Program-made: the position numbers and the translations under genes
Notes under the pieces: model-generated
Seen by the model: only the letters and a program-made list of their open reading frames with translations
Told to the model about the DNA's origin: nothing
Databases searched by the model: none
Assembly (NCBI RefSeq): GCF_000185385.1
Contig: NZ_GL622296.1
Span: 703,880-766,825, forward strand
Direction: 5' to 3'
DNA from: Lachnoanaerobaculum saburreum DSM 3986
GTDB lineage: Bacteria > Bacillota > Clostridia > Lachnospirales > Lachnospiraceae
DNA: 62,946 nt
In this document: positions 1 to 9,363 of the stretch, piece after piece
Layout: the number at the start of each line of letters is the position of its first letter
Numbering within the stretch: position 1 is the stretch's first letter

Positions 1-17
1 TATAATACAGATATTTT

Positions 18-51
18 CGCTATAATCCTAAAGGATTATAGCGATTTTTTT
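18..51 (+). terminator. Intrinsic terminator of the gene left of the window
   Basis: A perfect 11-bp inverted repeat (CGCTATAATCC, loop taaa, GGATTATAGCG) is followed by a run of T. It lies before the cooS promoter, so it most likely ends a transcript entering from the left edge. Confidence 0.85.
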
Positions 52-86
52 GATGTAAAAAGAAAATTTGAAAATAAAAAATTTTA

Positions 87-115
87 TTGACATGAGATAA
101 AACTTATAATATAAT
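87..115 (+). promoter_or_regulatory. Consensus sigma-A promoter of cooS
   Basis: TTGACA at 87-92 and TATAAT at 110-115 are separated by 17 bp, a full match to the vegetative consensus. Transcription would start near 122, leaving a leader of about 80 nt before the cooS start. I saw no clear operator in that leader. Confidence 0.8.
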
Positions 116-200
116 CAATGCAACTTATAAACATACTAATTTTGTAGGTAAATAGGTTACTATATATTTATATTAGGACATACAGTAGGAAGGAATGCTC

Positions 201-2336
201 ATGGAAAAGAAAGAACACAATCACGAACATAATCACGAACACCGACACGGCCATGGTGTAGACCATATTCACAGTCATAGAAATCTTATCGGATTTGATG
301 AACATGGTATACCGACAATTACTTTAAAGTCGGACCATGAAGAAGACGGAGATGATAAAGCATTTATCAGAGATTATATGAATGCGGTTTCAGAGTATAG
401 GAAAACTTTTCCGTCAAAAGATGAGGTGTTAGAAAATACTCCCGATCCGGCAGTAAGAGAGATGATCTTACGTCAGAATCAGCTTGGATTTGATACCACA
501 TTTGACAGATTTGACAAGCAGCAGCCACAGTGCGGTTTCGGTATGGCGGGAATCTGCTGTAAAATCTGTAATATGGGTCCATGTAAGATAACTTCAAAGA
601 GCCCTAAGGGAATTTGCGGTGCGGATGCCGACCTTATAGTAGCCAGAAACCTGCTCCGTTCCGCTGCTGCCGGTGTAGCTCAACATGGTATGCATGGTCG
701 TGAAGTTATTTTATCTTTGAAGTGGGCGGCAGAAGGTAAACTTGATTTGCCTATTTTGGGACAGCAAAAGATAAAGGATACTGCAAAGGCTTTTGGAATA
801 AAGACGGAGAGAAGAAGTATAAAAAAGATTGCATCAGAGCTTGCAGATGTACTTTTGGAGGATATGAGCCGTACAGTGCCGGGAGAATATAAGATTATAG
901 AGGCGCTTGGATCCGAAGAAAGAAAAAAGGTGTGGAAGGAACTTGATATTCTTCCTATCAGTGCTTACCATGAGGTATTTGAGTCCTACCATAAAACAGG
1001 TGTAGGTACAGACGGTGACTGGAAGAGTATAATGCAACAGTTCTTACGCTGCGGACTTGCATTTACATATTCAGGTGTTGTAAGTACCTCAATAGCTACA
1101 GACGGGCTTTTCGGAGTAGGTGACAGAGTTACATCAAAGGTAAACATCGGTGCTTTAAAAAAGGGCTATGTAAATATTGCAGTTCACGGTCATCTGCCGA
1201 CGCTTGTAAGTGAGATTGTAAGAGTGGGACAGGAAGAAAAGTTTATAAATCTGGCAAAGGAAGCGGGAGCAAAAGGAATCAGATTCTACGGTATATGTTG
1301 CTCGGGACTTTCATCTATGTATCGCTATGCAGGAGTTATTCCGCTTTCAAATGCGGTATCTGCCGAGCTTGTACTTGGAACCGGAGCACTTGATCTTTGG
1401 ATCGCGGATGTTCAGGATGTATTCCCGTCTATTATGGAAGTGGCAAAATGCTTCAGAACAACTGTTGTTACAACAAGTGAGTCTGCCAGACTGCCGGGAG
1501 CTGAAAGATTTGAATATGACCATCATCACTCAAATATAGGAGAGACAAGGGCACTTGCAGAAAGAATAGTGCTTCGCGGTATTGAAAGTTTTAAAGACAG
1601 ACAGGGTATACCTGTATATATACCGCCATATGAAGTGGATGCCGAGGTAGGTTTCTCTCCTGAATATGTACATAAGCACTACGGTTCTATGAAGCCTTTA
1701 TATGAGGCTATAAAAGAAGGCAAGATACTCGGAATTGTAAATATAGTCGGATGTAACAATCCTAAGGTGGTATATGAAAAATGTGTTATTGATGTGGCCA
1801 ATGCACTCCTTAGAAATAATATCCTGATTCTTACAAACGGCTGTGCTTCATTCCCGCTTATGAAGATGGGATATTGTAATATTTCAGGACAAGAGCATGC
1901 AGGTGAGAGCTTAAATGAATTCCTTGGAGATCTGCCTCCGGTATGGCATGTCGGTGAGTGTATTGACAATACAAAGTCAAGCGGAATCTTTGCAGGTGTT
2001 GCAGGTGAGGCGGGTAAGCCGCTGTATGAGATGCCTTTTGCATTTTCATCTCCTGAGTGGAGTAATGAGAAGGGAATAGATGCGGCACTTGGGTTCAGAC
2101 TTATGGGAATCAATTCATATCACTGTGTGGAAGCACAGATACATGGTTCAAAGAATGTTATAGAGTTTTTAAAGGAAGGCACAAAAGACTTACTGGGCTC
2201 CGTCATGGTGGTGAACCCTAATCCGGATGCGCTTGGTGAAAAAATAGTTGCGGATATTATAGAGAAGAGAAAAGCACTTGGTTGGGCGGTCCCGGATGAA
2301 ATAGTACATAAGAATGAAGAGCTTGCATTGGTATAA
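201..2336 (+). CDS. cooS: CooS-type carbon monoxide dehydrogenase-like protein lacking one C-cluster cysteine
   Basis: This 711-aa protein has the anaerobic Ni-CODH fold by motif. A His-rich tract fills residues 6-26. Six cysteines at about 111-139 match the D- and B-cluster ligands. The C-cluster motifs are VHGH, GICCSG, VGCNN, NGCAS and GECIDN. At the position of the remaining ligand, where true CODHs have DVQC followed by a Pro-Ser pair, the sequence reads ADVQDVFPS, so Cys is replaced by Asp (codon 1416-1418). In Carboxydothermus the paralogue CooS-V also lacks a cluster cysteine, holds an Fe/S/O hybrid cluster and does not oxidise CO. By inference this protein may not be a CO oxidase. 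No cooC, cooF or acs genes are adjacent; the gene stands alone between promoter and terminator. ATG 201 is chosen over ATG 195 because AGGAAGGA ends at 194. Confidence 0.85.
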   Translation: MEKKEHNHEHNHEHRHGHGVDHIHSHRNLIGFDEHGIPTITLKSDHEEDGDDKAFIRDYMNAVSEYRKTFPSKDEVLENTPDPAVREMILRQNQLGFDTTFDRFDKQQPQCGFGMAGICCKICNMGPCKITSKSPKGICGADADLIVARNLLRSAAAGVAQHGMHGREVILSLKWAAEGKLDLPILGQQKIKDTAKAFGIKTERRSIKKIASELADVLLEDMSRTVPGEYKIIEALGSEERKKVWKELDILPISAYHEVFESYHKTGVGTDGDWKSIMQQFLRCGLAFTYSGVVSTSIATDGLFGVGDRVTSKVNIGALKKGYVNIAVHGHLPTLVSEIVRVGQEEKFINLAKEAGAKGIRFYGICCSGLSSMYRYAGVIPLSNAVSAELVLGTGALDLWIADVQDVFPSIMEVAKCFRTTVVTTSESARLPGAERFEYDHHHSNIGETRALAERIVLRGIESFKDRQGIPVYIPPYEVDAEVGFSPEYVHKHYGSMKPLYEAIKEGKILGIVNIVGCNNPKVVYEKCVIDVANALLRNNILILTNGCASFPLMKMGYCNISGQEHAGESLNEFLGDLPPVWHVGECIDNTKSSGIFAGVAGEAGKPLYEMPFAFSSPEWSNEKGIDAALGFRLMGINSYHCVEAQIHGSKNVIEFLKEGTKDLLGSVMVVNPNPDALGEKIVADIIEKRKALGWAVPDEIVHKNEELALV

Positions 2337-2341
2337 GTTTT

Positions 2342-2373
2342 AAAGGGTAAAGTTTACATACTTTACCTTTTTT
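2342..2373 (+). terminator. Intrinsic terminator of cooS
   Basis: GGTAAAGT, a 6-nt loop and ACTTTACC are followed by six T, starting a few bases after the cooS stop. It makes cooS a monocistronic transcript, separate from urease. Confidence 0.85.
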
Positions 2374-2639
2374 AAAATATTTTTAAATCCACATGTAAGA
2401 TTAAATTTCAATTTAAAGCATAAAATAATATGTTTTTATAGATAATTAATATAAATATATATATTTATATCTTTATTAAAAATTCTTATTGTTAAAAAAG
2501 TGCTTATAATTGAAATAAACAAATAAAATTACTGCATATTATTTGAATATAAAAAACTTTGGCGGACAATTAAAAAATTTAGATTTACTTTTATTTTTAT
2601 TCTGATTGTGCTAATATGTCCCCATCAGTTAGGGATAAG
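2374..2639 (+). other. A+T-rich intergenic region upstream of urease
   Basis: About 265 bp with no gene. A TATAAT at 2505-2510 could be a -10 element, but no good -35 precedes it, so the urease promoter is unresolved. No NikR-like or other clear palindromic operator was found. A short stem (TGTCCC with GGGATA, around 2614-2634) lies just before the leader terminator. Confidence 0.4.
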
Positions 2640-2681
2640 GCAAGCAGGCACTGCAAAGGCGCAGGGTTTGTTTGCTTTTTT
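2640..2681 (+). promoter_or_regulatory. Terminator-like hairpin in the urease leader (candidate attenuator)
   Basis: GCAAGCA at 2640-2646 pairs with TGTTTGC at 2669-2675 (one G-U), and an inner CTGC/GCAG stem stacks on it. A run of six T follows. The hairpin ends about 70 bp before ureI with no gene in front of it. It could be a regulated terminator of a leader RNA, or simply the end of a short transcript. I do not recognise the upstream fold as a named riboswitch. Confidence 0.55.
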
Positions 2682-2749
2682 CATTTATCTGAAAGAAATA
2701 TTTCTTTATGGAGCTCCTTGGTGTAAATTCTTTTTAAAAGGTGAGAACA

Positions 2750-3268
2750 ATGTTAGGAGTTATTTTACTGTATGTCGGTATGGTTCTTATGAGCAACGGA
2801 TTTTATCGACTTGAAAAGATAAATGACAAGTCAAATGTAGTGATGAATATATTTACAGGCGGACTTGGACTTATCTTGAATTTAATCGCCATCGGTTACG
2901 GTGCGGCAACAGGTGCAGATGCAAGCTGGTTTTATGCAAGTGCAACAGGGCTTTTGTTTGCATTTACATATCTGTATACCGCTATCAATACTATATGGGA
3001 TTTGGATCAGCGTCTATATGGGTGGTTTAGCCTTTTTGTTGCTATAAATTCTGTTCCTGCAGGTTTGCTTTGCTTTTACGGCTATGGCGGAAACCGGCTG
3101 TACGGAATTATATGGTGGCTATGGGGGATCCTGTGGCTTACAGCCTTTATAGAAATCAATTTGAAGAAAAATCTTGGGAACTTTGTTCCATACCTTGCAA
3201 TTTTTGAAGGTATTGTAACGGCTTGGATTCCGGGATTTCTTATGTTGGTAGATAAGTGGCCAAAGTAG
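2750..3268 (+). CDS. ureI: UreI/AmiS-family urea channel
   Basis: A 172-aa, very hydrophobic protein with about six membrane segments and no signal peptide, the size of UreI/AmiS channels. The family's aromatic and acidic segments are visible ([18 protein letters not shown] near the middle, and a Trp-rich segment after it). By family knowledge it lets urea (or short amides) cross the membrane to cytoplasmic urease. It is the first gene of the urease locus, 13 bp before ureA, which favours urea over amides. ATG 2750 is preferred because AAGGTGAG at 2738-2745 is a ribosome site for it; GTG 2741 lies inside that site. Confidence 0.85.
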   Translation: MLGVILLYVGMVLMSNGFYRLEKINDKSNVVMNIFTGGLGLILNLIAIGYGAATGADASWFYASATGLLFAFTYLYTAINTIWDLDQRLYGWFSLFVAINSVPAGLLCFYGYGGNRLYGIIWWLWGILWLTAFIEINLKKNLGNFVPYLAIFEGIVTAWIPGFLMLVDKWPK

Positions 3269-3281
3269 AAAGGAAGATTTT

Positions 3282-3584
3282 ATGCAGTTAACTGAACGTG
3301 AGCAGGAAAAGATGATTATCAGTCTGGCTGCCATGATTGCACAAAGAAGAAAAGATAAGGGGTTGAAGTTAAATCACCCTGAGAGTGTAGCGATTATTAC
3401 AGACTATATTTTGGAGGGTGCCAGAGAAGGAAAGAGTGTGGCGGACCTTATGAATGAGGGAGCTAAGGTACTGAAAAGAGATGATGTAATGGAGGGTGTA
3501 CCTGAGATGATTCCTATGATTCAAGTAGAAGCAACATTTGTTGACGGTACAAAGCTTGTTACAATTCATGATCCGATTAGATAG
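3282..3584 (+). CDS. ureA: Urease gamma subunit
   Basis: A 100-aa protein of the standard size and sequence for UreA. It starts [11 protein letters not shown] and carries the family's [19 protein letters not shown] segment and the [18 protein letters not shown] end. It forms the small scaffold subunit of the cytoplasmic urease (urea to ammonia and carbamate). The next gene, ureB, begins 8 bp downstream, so the subunits are separate here rather than fused as in Helicobacter. The start follows an AGGAAG site. Confidence 0.97.
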   Translation: MQLTEREQEKMIISLAAMIAQRRKDKGLKLNHPESVAIITDYILEGAREGKSVADLMNEGAKVLKRDDVMEGVPEMIPMIQVEATFVDGTKLVTIHDPIR

Positions 3585-3592
3585 GAGTAGAT

Positions 3593-3913
3593 ATGATTCC
3601 GGGAGAATATATTTTAAAAAATGAGCCTGTTGATTACAATGTAGGCTATGAGGCGATTAAGTTAAAAGTAAAAAATGTAGGTGACAGAGCCGTTCAGGTA
3701 GGTTCACATTTCCATTTTTATGAGGCAAACGAGGAAGGGTTAAAATTTGACCGTGAAAAGGCATATGGCAAGAGACTTGACATTGCGGCAGGTACGGCAA
3801 TCCGTTTTGAGCCGGGAGAGGAAAGAGAAGTATCTTTGGTTGACTTTGGCGGAAAGAGAAGAATCTTCGGTTTTAACAATAAGGTTAATGATTATTTAGA
3901 TAGGAAATATTAA
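3593..3913 (+). CDS. ureB: Urease beta subunit
   Basis: A 106-aa UreB starting MIPGEYIL, with the conserved [11 protein letters not shown] segment and the [15 protein letters not shown] stretch typical of the subunit. It packs against UreC in the urease trimer. It lies 8 bp after ureA and 10 bp before ureC with short ribosome sites, so the three subunits are probably made from one message in equal amounts. Confidence 0.97.
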   Translation: MIPGEYILKNEPVDYNVGYEAIKLKVKNVGDRAVQVGSHFHFYEANEEGLKFDREKAYGKRLDIAAGTAIRFEPGEEREVSLVDFGGKRRIFGFNNKVNDYLDRKY

Positions 3914-3923
3914 GGAGATACAT

Positions 3924-5645
3924 ATGAGTTTTAAAATGGATCGAAAAGCCTATGCTTCACTATACGGACCTACTGTAGGAGACAGCATCAGACTGGGTGA
4001 TACAAATCTTTTTGCCTGTATTGAAAAAGATTATACAGTATATGGTCAGGAGAGTATATTCGGTGGCGGTAAGGTTTTAAGAGACGGAATGGGTGTCAAT
4101 GCCACTGAGACAAGAAGAGATAACCCGAAGGTAGCCGATACTATTATTTCAGGTGCCACTATAATTGATTATACCGGAGTTTACAAGGCTGATATCGGTA
4201 TTCGTGACGGAAAGATTTTGGCTATAGGTAAGGGCGGAAACCCTGACAATATGGATAATATAGATTTTGTTGTAGGTGCTTCTACAGAGGCTGTTGCAGG
4301 TGAGGGACTTATAGTAACAGCCGGAGGTATTGACCTTCATGTTCACTATATTTCACCGGGACTTGCTCACGCGGCACTTGACAACGGTATTACAACACTT
4401 TTCGGTGGAGGTACAGGACCTGCCGACGGTACAAACTCTGCAACCACAACACCGGGTGCATTCCATATTCACCGTATGTTACAGGCAACTGATAATGAAC
4501 CGTTAAACTTCGGATTTATGGCAAAGGGAAACGGTGCCATAGTTGATACGGTAGGTGAGCAGATAGAGGCAGGTGCGGCAGCTATAAAGACTCATGAGGA
4601 CTGGGGTGCTACAGCGGCGGCTATCGACAATGCACTTAAGGCTGCGGATAAGTATGATGTACAGCTTGCGGTACATACCGATTCTTTGAATGAGGGAGGC
4701 TTTGTAAACAATACTATCAATGCCTTTGCAGGTCGTACAGTTCATGCATTCCACTCCGAGGGTGCCGGCGGTGGACATGCTCCTGATATTATGGTAGTAA
4801 CAGGACAAAAGAATATACTTTCATCTTCAACAAATCCTACAGACCCTTATACTACAAATGTTGTAGATGAGCTTTTTGATATGACAATGGTTTGTCACCA
4901 TCTGGATCCTAAGGTACCTGAGGATGTTGCTTTTGCAGAGTCACGTGTAAGAAAGCAGACTATTGCGGCTGAGGACGTGCTTCAGGATATGGGTGCAATC
5001 AGTGTAATGACAAGTGATGCTATGGCAATGGGACGTGTAGGCGAGGTTGCTATGAGATGTTGGCAGCTTGCAGACAAGATGAAGATGCAAAGAGGACCGC
5101 TTACAGGAGACAGCGAGTACAATGACAATAACCGTATCAAGAGATATGTTGCAAAGTATACTATCAATCCTGCTATTGTAAACGGTATTTCAGAGTATAT
5201 CGGTTCTGTAGAGGTTGGAAAGTATGCAGACCTTGTTATCTGGGAGCCTTCAAGATTCGGCACAAAGCCGAAGATGGTTTTAAAGGCGGGAGTTATAAGC
5301 TACGGAATAATGGGTGATGCTTCATCTTCACTGCCTACTCCTGAGCCGAGACTTATGAAAGATCTTTACGGTTCTTTAGGTAAGTCTTGCGGAAAATCAA
5401 ATATTGCATTTGTTTCAAAGTATGCATATGATCATGGTATCAAGGAGGAACTTGGACTTGATAAGATTGTACTTCCTGTAAAGAATACCAGAAATCTTAC
5501 AAAGAGAGATATGAAGTGGAATGATTATACTCCAAAGACTATCAAGATTGATCCGCAAAGTTTTGTGGTTACTATTGACGGTGAGGAGATTACCTGTGAG
5601 CCTGTAGAGAGAATATCTTTGGCTCAGAGATATTATTTATTCTAA
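3924..5645 (+). CDS. ureC: Urease alpha (catalytic) subunit
   Basis: A 573-aa catalytic subunit. Nickel ligands and active-site residues are in place: His139 and His141 (HVH), the Lys that becomes carbamylated at 222 (IKTHEDWG), His251, His277 ([13 protein letters not shown]), the mobile-flap Cys324 (MVCHHLDP) and Asp365 ([12 protein letters not shown]). Some positions deviate from the classical proteobacterial sequence, for example HYISPG where HFICPQ is usual. Urea is hydrolysed in the cytoplasm, providing ammonia for nitrogen supply and acid resistance. A terminator-like hairpin follows the stop, before the accessory genes. Confidence 0.97.
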   Translation: MSFKMDRKAYASLYGPTVGDSIRLGDTNLFACIEKDYTVYGQESIFGGGKVLRDGMGVNATETRRDNPKVADTIISGATIIDYTGVYKADIGIRDGKILAIGKGGNPDNMDNIDFVVGASTEAVAGEGLIVTAGGIDLHVHYISPGLAHAALDNGITTLFGGGTGPADGTNSATTTPGAFHIHRMLQATDNEPLNFGFMAKGNGAIVDTVGEQIEAGAAAIKTHEDWGATAAAIDNALKAADKYDVQLAVHTDSLNEGGFVNNTINAFAGRTVHAFHSEGAGGGHAPDIMVVTGQKNILSSSTNPTDPYTTNVVDELFDMTMVCHHLDPKVPEDVAFAESRVRKQTIAAEDVLQDMGAISVMTSDAMAMGRVGEVAMRCWQLADKMKMQRGPLTGDSEYNDNNRIKRYVAKYTINPAIVNGISEYIGSVEVGKYADLVIWEPSRFGTKPKMVLKAGVISYGIMGDASSSLPTPEPRLMKDLYGSLGKSCGKSNIAFVSKYAYDHGIKEELGLDKIVLPVKNTRNLTKRDMKWNDYTPKTIKIDPQSFVVTIDGEEITCEPVERISLAQRYYLF

Positions 5646-5661
5646 ATAATTTATTACATTG

Positions 5662-5706
5662 GAGAGTAGACAAAAAAGCTTTCACTTTTATCTACTCTCT
5701 TTTTTC
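5662..5706 (+). terminator. Intercistronic terminator between ureC and ureE
   Basis: GAGAGTAGA at 5662-5670 pairs perfectly with TCTACTCTC at 5691-5699, followed by a run of T to 5706. It sits inside the urease locus, so it probably lets only part of the transcripts continue into ureEFGD and the nickel importer. Confidence 0.75.
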
Positions 5707-5721
5707 TAATAAGGGGTATTT

Positions 5722-6162
5722 ATGATTTTTACAAAGACAGACGGAAATATAAAGGAAAGAGAAGACTTGGGTCATGTACATATTGAGACTGCAATGGTAA
5801 AGAGTGACGATCTTGCAAAGAGCATACTTCGTGTAAAGAGTGATCACCACAATGAATACGGCATCAGACTTGAAGAAGGAAAACTTGAAAACGGCTCATT
5901 CTTTTTTATAGATGATCACAATATATTGGTACTTAATGTTATCCCTGAAAAGATGATTGTTATTACGCCGAAGGATATGGATGACTGCGGTATCATTGCA
6001 CATATGCTTGGAAATATGCATAAACCGGTTAAAATAAAGGGTGGGAAGATTTCACTGCTTTATGATTCTGTAGTTGCAAAGAATCTTGAGAAGTCCGATA
6101 TAGATTTTAAGGTGGAAGAGATTCAGCTTGAAGAATCTCTTCGATATGTTGATTTATCATGA
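5722..6162 (+). CDS. ureE: Urease nickel metallochaperone UreE
   Basis: A 146-aa UreE. The N-terminal half is the peptide-binding domain and the C-terminal half the metal-binding domain, where HMLGNMHKP corresponds to the conserved HxxGNxH nickel site. The usual His-rich C-terminal tail is missing: the protein ends LRYVDLS. UreE hands nickel to the UreG-UreF-UreD complex. It overlaps ureF by 4 bp (ATGA), indicating coupled translation. It follows the intercistronic terminator, with an AAGGGG ribosome site. Confidence 0.92.
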   Translation: MIFTKTDGNIKEREDLGHVHIETAMVKSDDLAKSILRVKSDHHNEYGIRLEEGKLENGSFFFIDDHNILVLNVIPEKMIVITPKDMDDCGIIAHMLGNMHKPVKIKGGKISLLYDSVVAKNLEKSDIDFKVEEIQLEESLRYVDLS

Positions 6163-6872
6163 ACAAAAATAAATTAAATATGGATAAACTAAGCCTTCTT
6201 GAAATATTTCAGGTATGTGATTCCACCTTTCCTATAGGAACTTTCAACCATTCTTTCGGAATGGAGAATTATCTTAGTGACAGAAGAATAAAAAAAGCAC
6301 CTGAGTTTGAAATCTGGTTTAAAAACTACTTTGACAATCAGTTTAAATACAGTGAAGGTTTGCTTATTTTATTATGTATGCAGGCACTAAAGAAAAGTGA
6401 TTTTGAAAAAATCTGCAAGTATGATAGGATTATCACCATGTCCACACTTGCAAAGGAGACCAGAAACGGTACAAAGCTTATTGCAAAGCAGATGATAAGG
6501 CTTCTTAAGGGAATGTATGGAGATATTGATACAGTCAACAGATATGAAGAAGAGATAAAGGGAAAAGAGTGTTTCGGCAGTCCTGCAATTGTATTTTCCA
6601 TGTTTGCATTTGAAAAGGGCATCAGTATTGAAGATGCCTTTATTCTTTACGGCTACAGCATTGCCTCCACTATGGTTCAAAATGCTGTACGTGCAATTCC
6701 TTTGGGACAGATGGAGGGACAGGTGATTTTACACAATATAATTGAGAGACTTTTTTCTGTTTATGAGAAGATTAAAGACTTGGATGAGGAGTATCTGGGT
6801 GCAAGTATGATAGGTATCGAGCTGGCTCAGATTAGACATGAAAGTCAAGAGTCAAGGCTTTTTATGTCGTAG
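6159..6872 (+). CDS. ureF: Urease accessory protein UreF
   Basis: A 237-aa UreF with the family hallmark near the start ([19 protein letters not shown]) and the C-terminal [22 protein letters not shown] segment. In known systems UreF bridges UreD and UreG and gates GTP hydrolysis during nickel insertion. Its start codon overlaps the ureE stop. ureG begins 14 bp after its end. It has the full family length and no sign of damage. Confidence 0.93.
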   Translation: MNKNKLNMDKLSLLEIFQVCDSTFPIGTFNHSFGMENYLSDRRIKKAPEFEIWFKNYFDNQFKYSEGLLILLCMQALKKSDFEKICKYDRIITMSTLAKETRNGTKLIAKQMIRLLKGMYGDIDTVNRYEEEIKGKECFGSPAIVFSMFAFEKGISIEDAFILYGYSIASTMVQNAVRAIPLGQMEGQVILHNIIERLFSVYEKIKDLDEEYLGASMIGIELAQIRHESQESRLFMS

Positions 6873-6886
6873 TAGAAAGGTTAATT

Positions 6887-7501
6887 ATGAAGAGAGCGAT
6901 TCGTATAGGTGTCGGTGGACCTGTAGGTTCGGGAAAGACACTTTTGATAGAGAGGTTGACTCGCCATATGGCGAATGACTACAGTATAGCTGTAATTACA
7001 AATGATATTTATACAAAAGAAGATGCACAGTTTATGGTGGCAAATTCCGTACTGCCGGAGGAGAGAATAATAGGTGTGGAAACAGGCGGTTGCCCACATA
7101 CCGCTATCAGAGAAGATGCATCTATGAATCTGGCGGCAATTGATGAACTTGAAGAAAGATTTCCGGGGAAGCTTGATCTTATTTTCTTGGAGAGCGGAGG
7201 TGACAATCTGGCGGCTACATTCAGTCCTGAGCTTGTGGATTTTTCAATATATATTATTGATGTGGCTGAGGGTGAGAAGATTCCACGAAAAGCCGGACAG
7301 GGAATGATAAAGTCCGATCTTTTCATTATCAACAAGATTGATCTTGCACCATATGTCGGTGCGGATCTTAACAGAATGAAGACCGACTCTGAAAAATTCC
7401 GTGAGAGCGGAACCTTTCTCTTTACAAATTTAAAGACTGATGAGGGATTATCAGGTGTTATAGACTGGATAAAAAAAGATGTTTTGCTTGAGGGATTATA
7501 A
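6887..7501 (+). CDS. ureG: Urease accessory GTPase UreG
   Basis: A 204-aa SIMIBI-class GTPase. The P-loop is [11 protein letters not shown] at residues 7-17; [17 protein letters not shown] includes the conserved CPH metal site; FLESGGDN and INKIDLA (the guanine-specificity motif) follow. It has no His-rich N-terminal extension. UreG dimerises with nickel and GTP and powers metal delivery to UreC. Its stop is immediately followed by the ureD start (TAAATG). Confidence 0.96.
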   Translation: MKRAIRIGVGGPVGSGKTLLIERLTRHMANDYSIAVITNDIYTKEDAQFMVANSVLPEERIIGVETGGCPHTAIREDASMNLAAIDELEERFPGKLDLIFLESGGDNLAATFSPELVDFSIYIIDVAEGEKIPRKAGQGMIKSDLFIINKIDLAPYVGADLNRMKTDSEKFRESGTFLFTNLKTDEGLSGVIDWIKKDVLLEGL

Positions 7502-8335
7502 ATGAACGGATCCTATGACGGAGTAAGTGATATTGCCTTTGAAAAGCGTGGTGACAGGACGGTTCTTACCAATCGTTTTAGAAGCGGTAATTCAAGGATT
7601 TCCGCATTGATTCCAACAGAAGATGATATTCCTTTGTACTTTTTGGTGGCTACGGGCGGAGGATTTATAGAGGGTGAAAAGTATTATAATGTCGCAACAC
7701 TTGAAAGAGAAGCTCATGCCGTTTTGACCACTCAGACTCCGAACTATATCTACAAATGTCCAAACAGCAAAACTACATCACAGTTAAATGAGGTGACGGT
7801 AAAAGAAAATGCATTCCTTGAGTACTATATAGATGAGGTTATTCCATATGAGGATGCCATATATTACCAAAAGACATTTGTTGATGTAAAAAAGGGTGGA
7901 AGCCTTATATTAACCGACGGATTGACTGCCGGTTGGTCAAAAAGTGACACACCTTTTTTGTACAACAGAGTGGATTTAAAGACAAGGATTTTATATGATA
8001 ATGAGCTTGTGTTCAATGATTATTTGATAGTGAATCCTGAAGAAGAGGATATGGGTGAGATTGGACTTTTTGAGGGCTACACCAATTTCAATTCGGTTGT
8101 AATTATTGATGAAAATTTTTGTACCGAATGGATAAAAAGAAGTAAAGAAGCATTAAACACAAAAGAGTTTACCGGAATCTACGGTATCACAGCTTTGGAA
8201 AAATACGGTTTTGTGCTTCGTGTTTTGGGTAAGAGCAGCCACAACAATCTGGGAATTATGTGGGACTTTATAAACTTTTATCGCGAAGAGATAAGAGGCT
8301 TAAAACATTTGGAACTTAGAAAAAATCAAAGATAG
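7502..8335 (+). CDS. ureD: Urease accessory protein UreD (UreH)
   Basis: A 277-aa protein matching UreD in position, size and the conserved TTQTPNYIYKCPN and ALLECYID-like segments (here AFLEYYIDEVIPYEDA). UreD forms the scaffold that docks UreF and UreG onto apo-urease. The start codon abuts the ureG stop. The gene order E-F-G-D is the usual Gram-positive one. After its stop, 35 bp lead into the nickel importer genes with no terminator, so the importer is probably in the same transcript. Confidence 0.9.
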   Translation: MNGSYDGVSDIAFEKRGDRTVLTNRFRSGNSRISALIPTEDDIPLYFLVATGGGFIEGEKYYNVATLEREAHAVLTTQTPNYIYKCPNSKTTSQLNEVTVKENAFLEYYIDEVIPYEDAIYYQKTFVDVKKGGSLILTDGLTAGWSKSDTPFLYNRVDLKTRILYDNELVFNDYLIVNPEEEDMGEIGLFEGYTNFNSVVIIDENFCTEWIKRSKEALNTKEFTGIYGITALEKYGFVLRVLGKSSHNNLGIMWDFINFYREEIRGLKHLELRKNQR

Positions 8336-8370
8336 AAAAAATAAAAATCTAAATAAAATAGAGGAGAAAT

Positions 8371-9363
8371 ATGCATATACCTGATAATTATTTGGGGCCG
8401 GTTACCTGTGCGGCTCTTAGTGTAGTATCATTGCCGCCTTTGGCTGTATCTATATCTAAAGTAAGACTTGAACTGAAAGAAAACAGAGAACTTGCACCGA
8501 TGCTTGGCGTGGGAGCTTCTTTGTCATTTTTGATGATGATGTTTAATGTACCTATACCGGGCGGTACAACCGCACATGCCATCGGAGGTGTGCTTTTAGC
8601 CGTTTTGATGGGACCTTATGCCGCAAGCCTTTGTGTGAGTGTGGCACTTATACTTCAAGCCTTTTTATTCGGTGACGGAGGAATACTCTCGCTTGGTGCA
8701 AATATCTTCAACATGGCAATCCTTATGCCTTTTAGCGGATATACAATCTATGATCTTTTGAGAAAAAGAGGGCATAGCTATATCGGAGCGGGTGCGGGAG
8801 CATTCCTTGGAATAAATATCGCTGCATTTTTTACAGCAATAGAGCTTGGGATACAGCCGATAATAGCTTCAAGTAACGGATTGCCGCTATATAATCCTTA
8901 TCCTCTTTCGGTTACCATACCTGCAATGATGATTCCTCATATTGTGATAGCAGGCTGGGTGGAAGTATTTTTCACTGTGGTGATTTATCGCTTTGTGAAT
9001 ATTGCCTCTCCGGATGCAATATACAGTGAGAAGAATGTAAGTAAAGGACTTATCGGCAAACTCTACGGTCTGATACTGTTTCTTGTAATTATCACGCCTA
9101 TAGGACTTCTGGCTTCAGGCACAGCCTTTGGAGAATGGTCGGGAGAGGAATTACTTGAGAAGCTTCAATCTTCAAATACCATGGCTGCATTGCCTACAGG
9201 AATGGCGAACGGAATCTTCTTTAACTCATTATTTACAGACTATGAGATACCCGGGATAAATGTAGGCATAGGATATGTGCTTAGTGCAGTTACTGCGGTA
9301 CTTTTATTTTTTATATTTGCAAAATTGATTGGAAGCATGTATGACAAATCAGACATTGCCTGA
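8371..9363 (+). CDS. CbiM/NikM-type substrate-specific component of a nickel/cobalt ECF importer
   Basis: A 330-aa polytopic membrane protein that begins MHIPDNYLGP. The extreme N-terminal Met-His forms the Ni/Co site in the CbiM/NikM family, so the start is well fixed. PIPGGTTAHAIGG in the second helix is another conserved metal-binding segment. The last 100 residues resemble the NikN/PDGLE region fused to many NikM proteins. The gene follows urease accessory genes directly, so nickel is the probable substrate. It overlaps the next gene by 23 bp. Confidence 0.9.
   Translation: MHIPDNYLGPVTCAALSVVSLPPLAVSISKVRLELKENRELAPMLGVGASLSFLMMMFNVPIPGGTTAHAIGGVLLAVLMGPYAASLCVSVALILQAFLFGDGGILSLGANIFNMAILMPFSGYTIYDLLRKRGHSYIGAGAGAFLGINIAAFFTAIELGIQPIIASSNGLPLYNPYPLSVTIPAMMIPHIVIAGWVEVFFTVVIYRFVNIASPDAIYSEKNVSKGLIGKLYGLILFLVIITPIGLLASGTAFGEWSGEELLEKLQSSNTMAALPTGMANGIFFNSLFTDYEIPGINVGIGYVLSAVTAVLLFFIFAKLIGSMYDKSDIA

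Noticed and set aside
1679-2113. 144-codon minus-strand ORF inside cooS
   Set aside because: It overlaps well-conserved CODH sequence completely and has no ribosome site.
2608-2814. 68-codon ORF in the urease leader
   Set aside because: It reads through the leader terminator hairpin and then overlaps ureI in another frame, with no ribosome site.
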